A stretch of DNA of 51,893 nt from a virus: IMG/VR virus record IMGVR_UViG_3300048836_000042, positions 1 through 51,893 of that record, one strand, 5' to 3'. A model generated the notes under the pieces. It had not been told where the DNA came from, did no database searches, and worked only from the letters and a program-made list of their open reading frames with translations. Numbering within the stretch: the stretch's first letter is position 1; each line of letters begins with the position of its first letter. The position numbers and the translations under genes were made by a program. Positions 16,915 through 24,393 of this stretch are shown here, in pieces.

Positions 16915-17523
16915 CCTATATGTTAGCTGCATGTTCCCATGCAGAGCAGACTATATCATCACCCATTTGCATGGGTGGGGTGCGCTTCCACAGTCTCCTG
17001 TGTACTCTCTTTCGAGATAGTCGTTACACCTTCAAAGGAGTTCCAACACTTGTGTTCAATTTGATGGCATCGCTTGCACAATACCTCCAGATTGCTATCA
17101 ACATTGTTGGTCCGGTTGTGATCTTTGTGGTGCCCTGCCCAAGTTCCTCGCTTGGAGGCGTCGATATCTGTACCACATCGTTCACAACAATAATTAAGAT
17201 ATTCCAAACGTTCTCTTGCAAGTCGCTGGAATACTGACAAACCATGGCGGTAGCCGGAAGCATCCGGCCCCCTTTTACTGCCCCGCCCCACACCTTTGAA
17301 TAGACCTTTCTTAATAGTCCATTCTTTAATCTGCTGCTTCTGTTTTGCTTTTGCGCAGGGCTTGCAACGCTTCTGGTTTCTTCCAGTACGTTGAAGGACA
17401 ACACCACAGTCTGTACACTGCATAATTATTTTCCTTTGCTTGGCTCGGGATTGTCCGGTCTGGAGTTCCCCCGAATTCACACCCTTCAACTAATACATTA
17501 CTGTATTAGCGGCCTTTATTCAA
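16915..17523 (-). mobile_element. Group I intron in the DNA polymerase gene
   Basis: A 609-nt interruption falls inside polymerase motif B. Exon 1 ends ...AAGCT (last base T, able to form the U-G pair with AAGGC in the intron start). The intron begins TTGAATAAAGGCC, carries GGGGGAACTCCAGACC and GACAATCCCGAGCC, the P4-P6 core seen in T4 td-like introns. Its 3' part has GATGATATAGTCTG (P7 region), a GCATG-GGAA-CATGC hairpin (P9) and ends in G before ATTATACGG. Splicing restores the reading frame exactly. An HNH gene is carried inside. Confidence 0.92.
16959..17423 (-). CDS. Intron-encoded HNH homing endonuclease
   Basis: Encodes 154 residues from MQCTDCG at 17423, with AAAGGAAA upstream. The N-terminus has a zinc ribbon (CTDCG...CKPCA) and basic DNA-binding region. 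The HNH core is CERCG, WAGHHKDHNRTNNVDSNLEVLCKRCHQIEH, with catalytic His and Asn and paired cysteines. It lies wholly within the group I intron and its 3' end is close to the conserved intron core. It presumably cuts intronless polymerase alleles to spread the intron. Confidence 0.9.
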   Translation of the reverse strand: MQCTDCGVVLQRTGRNQKRCKPCAKAKQKQQIKEWTIKKGLFKGVGRGSKRGPDASGYRHGLSVFQRLARERLEYLNYCCERCGTDIDASKRGTWAGHHKDHNRTNNVDSNLEVLCKRCHQIEHKCWNSFEGVTTISKESTQETVEAHPTHANG

Positions 17524-17693
17524 AGCTTGAAGATGAAGATTTTAGCGATTGTTCTAGTCGGTAGTTTGAATCGCTCTTGATTGAGCGCATGGAGATCCAG
17601 TTTGTTAGAAAGTTCTGTGTGTAATACGTCATCTTTGTACCTATCCTCTGCTACGAAGATCTCAAGGCTTTTTACGTCTGCATTAATCAGCAT
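17524..17693 (-). pseudogene. DNA polymerase exon 1, 3' portion after frameshift (motif A)
   Basis: This stretch encodes MLINADVKSLEIFVAED... to LPTRTIAKIFIFKL, the polymerase motif A and start of motif B (T7-like LPTR-x-x-AK-x-F). It is in the +1 frame relative to the upstream polymerase part, which ends prematurely at 17683. The local sequence GGTATGCTGAT would restore the frame if present twice in tandem (giving ..SRYADGMLINAD..). Either a real slip deletion, a sequencing or assembly error, or a recoding site. An ATG at 17693 could allow re-initiation. Confidence 0.8.
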
Positions 17694-18870
17694 ACCTACT
17701 CACGAGTAGCTCGTCTACTTCCACAGGGGTGTTCTGCATGTTAGGCGCAGATGAGCTAAGTCGGCCGGTGATGACCACATTTTGATTATATTGCGGATGG
17801 ATTAGATCATCTTGCCAATTCATGTTTTTAATCTTCCCCTTTATGCTTTCAACCATTTCCACGACCTTGATTTTCCCGGACCTCTCAGCAAGTAGTTCCA
17901 GAAGTACCCCATTTTCTTTCTTACGACTCTTAAGTTGCTTGAGCGTCGGAGCGTCAGTCTGGTAAAAGCGTGTAGTGGCACTTGGATCCTCCGCCGTTTT
18001 CTTAACCTCTGTCCCCTCCAGCGGTTTAAAACGTTGGTCAAACGGAATGGCTGTAGTAAACCATCGTCTTTGAATATAGCTTTGCCCCGCCTTCTCACCA
18101 GTTTTGTATACGGCCGGACTTTCGGTTGCCCATTTAAATTGTATTTCGCCACCATAGAGGAGGGCACTTAGATGATCTCCAGAATCGTAATTGAAAGCAC
18201 CTTCAGGAATCCCATCAGGAAGATAGCCATTAAGCAAACGCTCAATACCGTTAATATCAGATGTGTACTTAGCCACCTTCTCATCTGCTTTAGCAGTATC
18301 AAACTTAACACCAGCCCACTCGGCAGCTTGTAAGGTCTTGAGGTCTTCACCTTCTAACCAGACCAATCTTTTCTGTTTTTCAGAGAGCATTCGCTGCTGT
18401 ACGTCAAAGAGCATTTTTGTAAGCTGCACGTCCCAGCAGTTGTACTCTTTGAGAATGGACAGTGGAATGTTTTCGGTACTGACACCCTGGTTCCAGTATT
18501 CGGCCACCAAGTCTGTTTTAACTGGTAGACCATATTCTTTACAAGTGTCATTAAGCGATGCAAACCTGTGCTCCTGCCCAGTGTAGATAAATTCCGCTAA
18601 TTGGCAGTCCCAGACTTTGTGGTTAGTTCGGAGCTTAATACCCACATTAGCAAGCCAGTGGATGTCGAACTTGATATTAAACCCAATGAGGCAATCAGCA
18701 CGCTCCACTGCCCTACTAAGAAAGGAAATAAAATCAGGGTCAGTGTAATATTTAAACACGATGCCATTACTGCTAAGGCAAGAATAACTGATGAGTCGGT
18801 TAAGCGGATCAAAAGGATGTCCTTTGTTATGTGTGGAAGTTTCAACGTCAAATACTAGGATGTTACTCAT
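17683..18870 (-). CDS. DNA polymerase (PolA family), N-terminal part
   Basis: Encodes 395 residues before a premature stop. The 3'-5' proofreading domain is intact: FDVETSTHN (Exo I, D and E), CLIGFNIKFDIHWL (Exo II) and EYNCWDVQLTKML (Exo III). The thumb and the GRLSSSAPNMQNTP segment follow, then the frame breaks right before motif A. The ATG overlaps the upstream stop (ATGA). With the downstream fragment and 3' exon the full enzyme would be about 635 residues, normal for a T7-like polymerase. As assembled, it would not produce an active polymerase without frame correction. Confidence 0.88.
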   Translation of the reverse strand: MSNILVFDVETSTHNKGHPFDPLNRLISYSCLSSNGIVFKYYTDPDFISFLSRAVERADCLIGFNIKFDIHWLANVGIKLRTNHKVWDCQLAEFIYTGQEHRFASLNDTCKEYGLPVKTDLVAEYWNQGVSTENIPLSILKEYNCWDVQLTKMLFDVQQRMLSEKQKRLVWLEGEDLKTLQAAEWAGVKFDTAKADEKVAKYTSDINGIERLLNGYLPDGIPEGAFNYDSGDHLSALLYGGEIQFKWATESPAVYKTGEKAGQSYIQRRWFTTAIPFDQRFKPLEGTEVKKTAEDPSATTRFYQTDAPTLKQLKSRKKENGVLLELLAERSGKIKVVEMVESIKGKIKNMNWQDDLIHPQYNQNVVITGRLSSSAPNMQNTPVEVDELLVSRYAD

Positions 18871-19061
18871 AAATCATTTAGTGTCGCCCATTCAAGAATA
18901 TCTGCGATAGCATCATTGACATTGGGATATTTCCTGACAAATTCTTGGGCAGCTTCTTCATTTAACCATTTGACGCCATGCTCCAGATCATTTTGTAAAG
19001 CAAATTCCAGGTTGTCAATCAAATCTGATAATGTCTTTGTATCTTGCAAAGGTGGGTTCAA
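18867..19061 (-). CDS. Small hypothetical protein, TTG start
   Basis: Encodes 64 residues (TTG start at 19061, GAGGT 5 nt upstream). Acidic and helical: LSDLIDNLEFALQND, WLNEEAAQEFVRKYPNVNDAIADILEWATLNDL. It begins inside a 3' remnant of the helicase gene, in another frame, and ends by ATGA overlap with the DNA polymerase start, so it probably couples helicase and polymerase translation. No family recognised. Confidence 0.6.
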   Translation of the reverse strand: MNPPLQDTKTLSDLIDNLEFALQNDLEHGVKWLNEEAAQEFVRKYPNVNDAIADILEWATLNDL

Positions 19062-19075
19062 TCATTACCTCAAAC
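19014..19075 (-). pseudogene. Remnant of the original helicase 3' end
   Basis: Just after the HNH stop, the minus strand reads KFEVMIEPTFARYKDIIRFD then a stop. It aligns codon for codon, stop included, with the present helicase end RFETIIKPEIARYADIIKFE. This is best explained as the old helicase C-terminus displaced when the HNH element arrived with its own copy of the gene end. Boundaries are approximate. Confidence 0.8.
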
Positions 19076-19498
19076 TTTGCACCATAATCTACGAATGTGA
19101 CCAACACTCACATTAAATTTAGCAGCAAGTATTTTACCCATACCATATTTGCGATTTGCTTTAATATAAGCAATATCGTCATCACTTAGGATGGCTCTTG
19201 GATTTTTAGTACCACGCCTATCATATCCTTTCCAACCAGTATTGTTGCCCGCTAGTTTGCGATCTCGCATATTATCATATCCATCCCCTAAATATAGGTG
19301 ATCTAAATTTACACAGGATGGATTATTACATCGGTGGAGCACCATTTTCCCATTCGGGATTTCTCCGTATTTAGCTTTATAAGCTTCACGATGAGCCCTA
19401 GCAGTTTTACCCTGTGAATTTTTACATAGGCCATATCCATCTTTATCTTTGCAAAATTTCCAAATTTTACAATCACTCAAATTTAATGATGTCTGCAT
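19070..19498 (-). CDS. HNH homing endonuclease inserted at helicase 3' end
   Basis: Encodes 142 residues from MQTSLNL at 19498 (GGAG about 9 nt upstream, inside the helicase end, 26-nt overlap). Features: RAHREAYKAKYGEIPNGKMVLHRCNNPSCVNLDHLYLGDGYDNMRDR, the HNH_3-type core with H, N and H plus two Cys, and a C-terminal helix-turn-helix (ILSDDDIAYIKANR..MGKILAAKFNVSVGHIRRL) of the NUMOD/HEG kind. Free-standing rather than intronic, because the helicase frame terminates normally before it. Confidence 0.9.
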   Translation of the reverse strand: MQTSLNLSDCKIWKFCKDKDGYGLCKNSQGKTARAHREAYKAKYGEIPNGKMVLHRCNNPSCVNLDHLYLGDGYDNMRDRKLAGNNTGWKGYDRRGTKNPRAILSDDDIAYIKANRKYGMGKILAAKFNVSVGHIRRLWCKV

Positions 19499-20726
19499 AA
19501 CGTGCAATCTCCGGTTTTATAATCGTTTCAAATCTGCCGTGACGTAGATCAGGAATACTGTCTTTGTCACCAAATAATTTGTTTTTACTGATATTAATAA
19601 ATCTTACGTATTCTTGGTTTTGGTCATGGGTTTTCCCAAGTCCAAGAATGAAGTCTGCTTCAGCTTGCTTGCTAGTCTTAGCATTGGCAACGTGCTCCAT
19701 AGTGAGGTAACGTACTCCTTCTGCGGTTCCGTCAGCTTGGCATACTCCGATGGCGGCATGTGAGTTTTTAGCCAACTCTCTAGCCCATTGATAAATTGCT
19801 CCAAGTCGAAGGTCATCTCGGTCAGCGGCGAATCCTCGGATCTTGTCGATTTGGTCGTAGACAACGAGTGCTGGTTGGTACTTCGCCACGATCTTTTCCA
19901 CATCGCCTTTTCCAATGATCGCCGAGTCAAAAAGTTTGAAATTCCCATTTGTTTCCTCGTTGAATTTCTCGTTGAAGTATCTAGCATTTGCCAGTAACTT
20001 ATCAAGCTCGATACCGAAGTATGCTTGATAGATACGAAGCATTACTTTCTTGCCGTCTTCCTCGTTGTTGAACCATACCGCAGGTCGTGTATTAGACATG
20101 AGCATCTGTGTAATCTCGCTTGCGAGGAAGGTAGTTTTGCCAGTTTCGGGTCTAGCGAATATAAATCCGAAATCGCCCTCTCTAAGCGAGCCAAGACTCT
20201 TGTTAAGACAGTCAAGTCGCCATCTGAGTCCTTGGTCTTTGTAGGATTGGTCAAGAATATCCTCTAAGTTGGTAGTTATTTCCGTTAATGAGTCTTCTTG
20301 CTGGGTATGATCGACCTTCTCGAACGCTTCAGTGTAGTAACTTTGGAGATCCTGCACTGTCTCGATGCCCTGGGCCACCTTATAAGCCTTCTCAGACAGC
20401 TTCAGAGCCCCGCTGCGCGTTTTAATCTCAAGCAGGATACCCTGCCCTACCTCCGGTGAAATGCGAAGCTCTGAGAGGCTTTCAAGCATTCCATCGTAGA
20501 TGGTCTTGTCTGCCGTAGGATACTTAACCCAGAAGTAGGCAGACAGTTCATCAATCGTTAAGTCATTGTCTGGGAATTTCTCATGTAATTCAAATAGAGA
20601 TGAATATAAATAACTTAATTCCCTATATGTTTCTTTGATATAATCTAAATTAACTAAGTCTTTATATTTACTATAGTTATCTTTAGATAACAATAATACT
20701 ATTAATTGTTTTTCAGGTATTACCAA
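19473..20726 (-). CDS. Replicative DNA helicase (DnaB/T7 gp4-like RecA fold)
   Basis: Encodes 417 residues, TTG start at 20726 with AGGGTG upstream. The N-terminal ~170 residues are helical. The RecA core has Walker A FARPETGKTTFLASE, a WFNNEEDGKKV segment and Walker B ALVVYDQIDKIRG. It unwinds DNA ahead of the phage polymerase; the primase is a separate gene at 21571. Its 3' end was rebuilt by HNH insertion (see remnant). A promoter lies upstream at 20827-20856. Confidence 0.85.
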   Translation of the reverse strand: MVIPEKQLIVLLLSKDNYSKYKDLVNLDYIKETYRELSYLYSSLFELHEKFPDNDLTIDELSAYFWVKYPTADKTIYDGMLESLSELRISPEVGQGILLEIKTRSGALKLSEKAYKVAQGIETVQDLQSYYTEAFEKVDHTQQEDSLTEITTNLEDILDQSYKDQGLRWRLDCLNKSLGSLREGDFGFIFARPETGKTTFLASEITQMLMSNTRPAVWFNNEEDGKKVMLRIYQAYFGIELDKLLANARYFNEKFNEETNGNFKLFDSAIIGKGDVEKIVAKYQPALVVYDQIDKIRGFAADRDDLRLGAIYQWARELAKNSHAAIGVCQADGTAEGVRYLTMEHVANAKTSKQAEADFILGLGKTHDQNQEYVRFINISKNKLFGDKDSIPDLRHGRFETIIKPEIARYADIIKFE

Positions 20727-20924
20727 TATATTTCACCCTAAGAAATGACAAACCCCCCCTTACCCCCCGTTGTTTCTAAGCAACAGTTGGAATTACGTGT
20801 CAAGCACGAAAGCTAAAGAAGCCAATAGTTTAGCACACTTTAGGTACTCTTGTCAAGCTTTTTTTTCTTCTGAAGCTCTGGAGGGGGCTCCGGAGGGGCC
20901 ATTCCTAGGGGAGCACAACTCACA
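20727..20924 (-). other. Intergenic leader of the helicase gene
   Basis: About 200 bp without a gene between thyX and the helicase. It holds the promoter described separately, a second TTGACA-like box (20798-20803), GC-rich inverted segments around 20880-20905 and, on the transcribed strand, two runs of six and seven G close to the helicase ribosome site (20749-20769). No ORF is convincing. Confidence 0.6.
20827..20856 (-). promoter_or_regulatory. Sigma-70-like promoter for the helicase-polymerase block
   Basis: On the minus strand TTGACA (20851-20856) is followed after 18 bp by TAAACT (20827-20832) with an upstream TG. It lies in the only sizeable gap of the replication block and reads toward the helicase. 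A second TTGACA at 20798-20803 has a poorer -10. Confidence 0.65.
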
Positions 20925-21605
20925 TTAGTTCTCCAGCATAGCTTTGTAGGACACAGGGAACAATGCCTCTAGATGGCTTTTAATGCCCTCTACAAGCTCA
21001 CGAGTCTCTTGTTGGGCATGGGGATCAAGGCGGAGCTTACAAACGCGACAGAAGGCCGCTAATGAGCCCGACCAAATCCACTCAGTCATGGTGTTTTGTG
21101 GCAGTACCATACGTGCTTGTTCCGGGGCAACGCCAGCATCAAGAAGATCATTATACACAAAACACATTTCTTGCACTTGAGTGCCTACTCGTGCGGAAAT
21201 CAACATATTAGGCTGGGCGTCATCCACTACTCCGCTACTGCCTTGTTTTGCATTCTCTGGCTTACCTCGCCACTCATTAGGGAACCAGAATTCTGGCTCG
21301 TCGTCAACATACCGTCTACTGACTTCATTCCACGCTAAACCGACCTGATGTTTCACTAACTGTCGTGCAACAAAGATAGGAGCTTTGATGCGGAAGCTCA
21401 GGAAAGCATGTGCAAACGGAGTCCAATGGTTGTGTCGTGCAAGATAATTGATTAACTTGCAGTCTTTTTCAGATAGTTCACCAATACTGTCCCGACTATA
21501 ATCCCAGTCGCTTTCTTTAGCAAAAGATACTCGGGCCGCGTTAACGACGCTAAGATCAGAACCCATGTGATCAACCAATTCCACCGACATTGGAGAGATT
21601 TTCAT
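20925..21605 (-). CDS. thyX: Flavin-dependent thymidylate synthase ThyX
   Basis: Encodes 226 residues; AAGGAAA precedes the ATG, which lies inside the end of the primase gene. ThyX converts dUMP to dTMP with FAD, NADPH and methylene-tetrahydrofolate. Family features: RHNHWTPFAHAFLSFRIKAPIFVARQLVKHQ, then VGLAWNEVSRRYVDDEPEFW, and QARMVLPQNTMTEWIWSGSLAAFCRVCKLR with the substrate Arg/Gln region. The usual RHR-x2-S motif is KHQVGLA here, a variation worth noting. Works with dCMP deaminase and NrdJ. Confidence 0.9.
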   Translation of the reverse strand: MKISPMSVELVDHMGSDLSVVNAARVSFAKESDWDYSRDSIGELSEKDCKLINYLARHNHWTPFAHAFLSFRIKAPIFVARQLVKHQVGLAWNEVSRRYVDDEPEFWFPNEWRGKPENAKQGSSGVVDDAQPNMLISARVGTQVQEMCFVYNDLLDAGVAPEQARMVLPQNTMTEWIWSGSLAAFCRVCKLRLDPHAQQETRELVEGIKSHLEALFPVSYKAMLEN

Positions 21606-22302
21606 TAATTTCCTTAAAGGTTAGAGATTTAGGATCTTTATCAGTAGAGATAATACTGACTGGATTATCAATAATACTCTCTAACTGTAATGCTTTCTTC
21701 TTTACGTTTAGTTCCTGGTCTTTATCCAACCATAGAACAACAGGTTTATTTGCTTGTCTCAGGTAATAGTAATGACAGGGATGAAAAGCAGTCCCGAATA
21801 AACAAATAGTGGTATTAATTTGACCTACTTTATGTAGTGATACTACATCTTCGACAACCACAATTCGATCGGATCGTTGATCTTCTCCGACAACTTCTGT
21901 GTGTCGGTGGCAGTCCCCCCAGACGTACCACTTTCGGGTGCGTCTGTCTGGTTCTCCCAGAAATCTTCCGATGGAAAAGGCCATCGGGGAACCGACCGTG
22001 AATACGAGTCGGTTGAAGGCTTCAGAATAGCCGGTATATTCTTTCCAGTAGGTGTATGGGAGTCCGTATTGTAGGAGCCATTCCCAGGCTTTTGCTGGGA
22101 CTTCTCTGGTGAAGTCAAAAGGTAACAGACTTTTTGCGACATCTGGCTTAGCCTCAATGCGTTGAAAGAATTTGGGGTATACATGGAATCCACAAGCAAA
22201 GCAGTGAGAATGCCCATTGCCATATACAACAAGGTTATCCCCCCGGCTATCTTTACCGTTTGCTACACATCGTGGACAAGACTCATAGTGATAATTAGCA
22301 AT
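21571..22302 (-). CDS. DNA primase (zinc finger plus TOPRIM), probable AUU start
   Basis: Encodes 243 residues if initiated at ATT 22302. The zinc site is YESCPRCVANGKD...GNGHSHCFACGF, as in T7 gp4-type primases. The TOPRIM domain follows with IVVVEDVVSLHKVG (catalytic Glu) and VLWLDKDQELNVK (D-x-D). Upstream of the zinc site the frame has no ATG, GTG or TTG back to a stop codon; the first ATG in frame would delete the zinc finger. GGAAAGGGG sits 8 nt before the ATT, which follows the preceding stop almost directly. Standalone primase; the helicase is separate. Confidence 0.82.
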   Translation of the reverse strand: MANYHYESCPRCVANGKDSRGDNLVVYGNGHSHCFACGFHVYPKFFQRIEAKPDVAKSLLPFDFTREVPAKAWEWLLQYGLPYTYWKEYTGYSEAFNRLVFTVGSPMAFSIGRFLGEPDRRTRKWYVWGDCHRHTEVVGEDQRSDRIVVVEDVVSLHKVGQINTTICLFGTAFHPCHYYYLRQANKPVVLWLDKDQELNVKKKALQLESIIDNPVSIISTDKDPKSLTFKEINENLSNVGGIG

Positions 22303-22303
22303 A

Positions 22304-22564
22304 TTAATATCCCCTTTCCATCCTGCGTTCCCATGCCCCCATGGCCGCGTCGATGGAGGCGTCTAGTGATGGTGCGGGCGCGTGTTGCGTGCCGTCTGCC
22401 GCTAGGTAGTGGGTGGAGACAAACCGAGTGCCATCGGATGCTGTCCAGTGGGTTCCGTCTGTGCGCAAATCAAGGCTGCGGCGGGAGCGCAGCCACCGAT
22501 ACCGCTCCGCGTCCTCCCGCAGCGCATCGCGCTCGGCCCGCAGCGCCTGGTACTTGTCACTCAT
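22304..22564 (-). CDS. GC-rich small accessory protein
   Basis: Encodes 86 residues from MSDKYQALRAERDALREDAERYRWLRSRR at 22564, with GGAGG upstream; a Met one codon earlier is also possible. The N-terminal coiled coil followed by RYRWLR is a pattern found in many unrelated phage hypothetical proteins. The gene is much more GC-rich than its neighbours, suggesting recent import. Its ribosome site and start lie in a 22-nt sequence shared exactly with the gene starting at 32516. Confidence 0.65.
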   Translation of the reverse strand: MSDKYQALRAERDALREDAERYRWLRSRRSLDLRTDGTHWTASDGTRFVSTHYLAADGTQHAPAPSLDASIDAAMGAWERRMERGY

Positions 22565-22847
22565 CATTAACCTCCTCAAATTCAAAGATCATAAGAACAT
22601 TCCTAGCGGGTTCGTGCCGATAATTCGTATTAATTGCCGGTGGAGAGATATACAGGAAATTAGCCCCCTTCTCCTTAAGAATACGTATGAAGTTCTCCCG
22701 GTGCTCATCTTGATTTAACCCGGAGATAGCAATGTATGTGTCACTAGTATTGGGTTTGAAGTCACTATTGAGCTGGTACTGGGTACCAGACTGCCGGGAA
22801 TACCAATATTGGACATACTGGTCCAGGCTACCATGACGCAGAGCCAT
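22557..22847 (-). CDS. Hypothetical protein
   Basis: Encodes 96 residues (MALRHGSLDQYVQYWYSRQ...), ending FEFEEVNDE. Mixed alpha/beta with ..NTSDTYIAISGLNQDEHRENFIRILKEKGANFLYISP.., reminiscent of a small Rossmann-like or macro-like strand/helix repeat, but no family is recognised. Its stop region doubles as the ribosome site of the next gene. Confidence 0.6.
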   Translation of the reverse strand: MALRHGSLDQYVQYWYSRQSGTQYQLNSDFKPNTSDTYIAISGLNQDEHRENFIRILKEKGANFLYISPPAINTNYRHEPARNVLMIFEFEEVNDE

Positions 22848-23158
22848 TACAATTCCTTCCTGATTGCTACCGTCAGAGGACCGTTCTTGGTATTAATGTG
22901 TTTATATTCGTTCTTGGGCGTGCGTGATCGTCCTCGTCCAACGTGTCCGGCGTATACCATGATACCCTTACCGGTAGTTACTTTGGTCTTCTCGCCGGTT
23001 TCCTCTACGTAATTCGCACCACAGCACGCAGCGAACATACTATATGCTCTCGTGTTATGCCACTCGTCTTCTTCGGGACCATACCGCCCTCGGCCCGTCA
23101 CATAATCATAACCGAGGAATGGCCGAAAAGGATGTGCCAGCTTACAGAGTATCTTCAT
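22847..23158 (-). CDS. Hypothetical protein
   Basis: Encodes 103 residues from MKILCKLAHPF at 23158, start chosen for GGAGG six bases upstream; it overlaps the acidic zinc-ribbon gene. Contains GYDYVTGRGRYGPEEDEWHN and a CC pair (AACCGANYVEE). No family is recognised. Packed in the operon with 1-nt spacing. Confidence 0.55.
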   Translation of the reverse strand: MKILCKLAHPFRPFLGYDYVTGRGRYGPEEDEWHNTRAYSMFAACCGANYVEETGEKTKVTTGKGIMVYAGHVGRGRSRTPKNEYKHINTKNGPLTVAIRKEL

Positions 23159-23369
23159 CTTCATCCTCCCCATAGAAGAGATCATTGATATCCTCATCCT
23201 CTTCAAAATCATCATAAGAGGTGGTGTTCACCTTGTCCTTTGGTTCCACTGGCTGAATCGGAATGTCTTTAAGACATTTAACACAGATATCCAGATACTC
23301 CAGAGTGACAGGATGCTTTAGCACCGACTCATAGTCACTGAGGTTTCGATTACAGCATTGACAGCGCAT
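23142..23369 (-). CDS. Small zinc-ribbon protein with acidic tail
   Basis: Encodes 75 residues. Cys pairs CQCC...CVKC (residues about 3-6 and 30-33) suggest a zinc-binding knuckle. The C-terminal 25 residues are almost all D and E, which may mimic nucleic acid or bind a basic protein. Next to a GNAT gene. Function unknown. Confidence 0.6.
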   Translation of the reverse strand: MRCQCCNRNLSDYESVLKHPVTLEYLDICVKCLKDIPIQPVEPKDKVNTTSYDDFEEDEDINDLFYGEDEDEDTL

Positions 23370-23674
23370 TACAATCCCTTAATAAAAATTCCAACAAGAT
23401 TACCTGTTTTAGTGGAGGTAAAGGATTTTACTAATTCCCACTTGTTTTCTTCAAGAATACGAACTTGTGCGGTGTTACTTAGCTGTGCTGTGCATAAACA
23501 GATATCATACCCTAAATTTTCCGCTTCTACAAGTCTTTCTGCGTGAGCAACTCTCCCCAATCCTTTACCCCGTTGTCCCGAAGGAACAAAAACAGAATGA
23601 AACACTGCAACTTGGCTACATCCCGGAAGATTATCAATCTCACCAATGACATCCCCATGATTAAAGCGCATCAC
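23369..23674 (-). CDS. GNAT-family N-acetyltransferase
   Basis: Encodes 101 residues. Motif A of GNAT enzymes is clear: VFHSVFVPSGQRGKGLGRVAHAERL (acetyl-CoA pyrophosphate loop Q-R-G-K-G-L-G), followed by ICLCTAQLSNTAQVRILEENKWELVKSF with the typical beta-4/helix arrangement. It is a compact form. It adjoins the ATP-grasp gene by a 4-nt overlap, consistent with predicted phage operons in which an acetyltransferase acts with amide ligases. Substrate unknown. Confidence 0.85.
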   Translation of the reverse strand: MMRFNHGDVIGEIDNLPGCSQVAVFHSVFVPSGQRGKGLGRVAHAERLVEAENLGYDICLCTAQLSNTAQVRILEENKWELVKSFTSTKTGNLVGIFIKGL

Positions 23675-24393
23675 TTACTCCTCAGATTATACATGTTAAT
23701 CAGTGCTTCTGCGTATTTTTCAAGCGTTGTACCCATGAGCCCCGGCCTCGAATTGACTTCCAGGACATAGCATTGATCCCGCTTCTCATTGTAGATGAGA
23801 TCCACAGCGCCATACTCATAGCCACATGCCGCAACTGCACGTATAGCCAGATCGGCAGCGCCATTAGGAGGATTAATCCCATCACGACAATAGACATAAC
23901 CATTGTTAACATTGCGAATACGAGTATCACGAGTGGACTCAAATCCGTGCTTCTTTCTTTTCTGCTGTACATCAATTACTTCTCCTCCGAAGACATGGAA
24001 GCGGTACTCTGATTTCTTGGGGATGTATTCCGTATACAGAGGTGCCATTGGTACGTCCACAATGCCCGGCTCAAACTGAACAATCCCCCGGCCATTCGTC
24101 GAGTTAACAAGGGTGCGTGCAAATACAGTTTTAGCAGAAAGATGCTCAATATCCGCAGCAGAAATGCAAAACTTAGGACAAGATACCGCTGCAAGTTGGA
24201 AGCGATGGAATTGTTCAACTTTATCCAGCGCCTGTTGAGTTACTTGGAAGAATGATCGACCTTGCTTTGCAGTTCGCCGCCGATAAACAGAATTAACTAC
24301 CCGCTCCTTGAGGGCGGATTGTAGTGCTTTGGCAAACTTACTACCAGGGGGGTTGACAACGATATAGAAGGGTTTGGTGTACATTAGTGGCAT
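23671..24393 (-). CDS. ATP-grasp ligase
   Basis: Encodes 240 residues. ATP-grasp signatures: ARTLVNSTNGRGIVQFEPG, PLYTEYIPKKSEYRFHVFGGEVIDVQQKRKK and the metal-binding AVDLIYNEKRDQCYVLEVNSRPGL (D...E-x-N). These enzymes join a carboxylate to an amine through an acyl-phosphate. It overlaps the class II amidotransferase gene, so amide nitrogen could be supplied locally. Substrate unknown; peptide or cell-wall-like amidation is predicted for such phage clusters. Confidence 0.88.
   Translation of the reverse strand: MPLMYTKPFYIVVNPPGSKFAKALQSALKERVVNSVYRRRTAKQGRSFFQVTQQALDKVEQFHRFQLAAVSCPKFCISAADIEHLSAKTVFARTLVNSTNGRGIVQFEPGIVDVPMAPLYTEYIPKKSEYRFHVFGGEVIDVQQKRKKHGFESTRDTRIRNVNNGYVYCRDGINPPNGAADLAIRAVAACGYEYGAVDLIYNEKRDQCYVLEVNSRPGLMGTTLEKYAEALINMYNLRSK

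Noticed and set aside
19070-19507. Intron in the helicase gene
   Set aside because: The helicase frame ends with its own stop before the HNH gene and no group I core is visible there.
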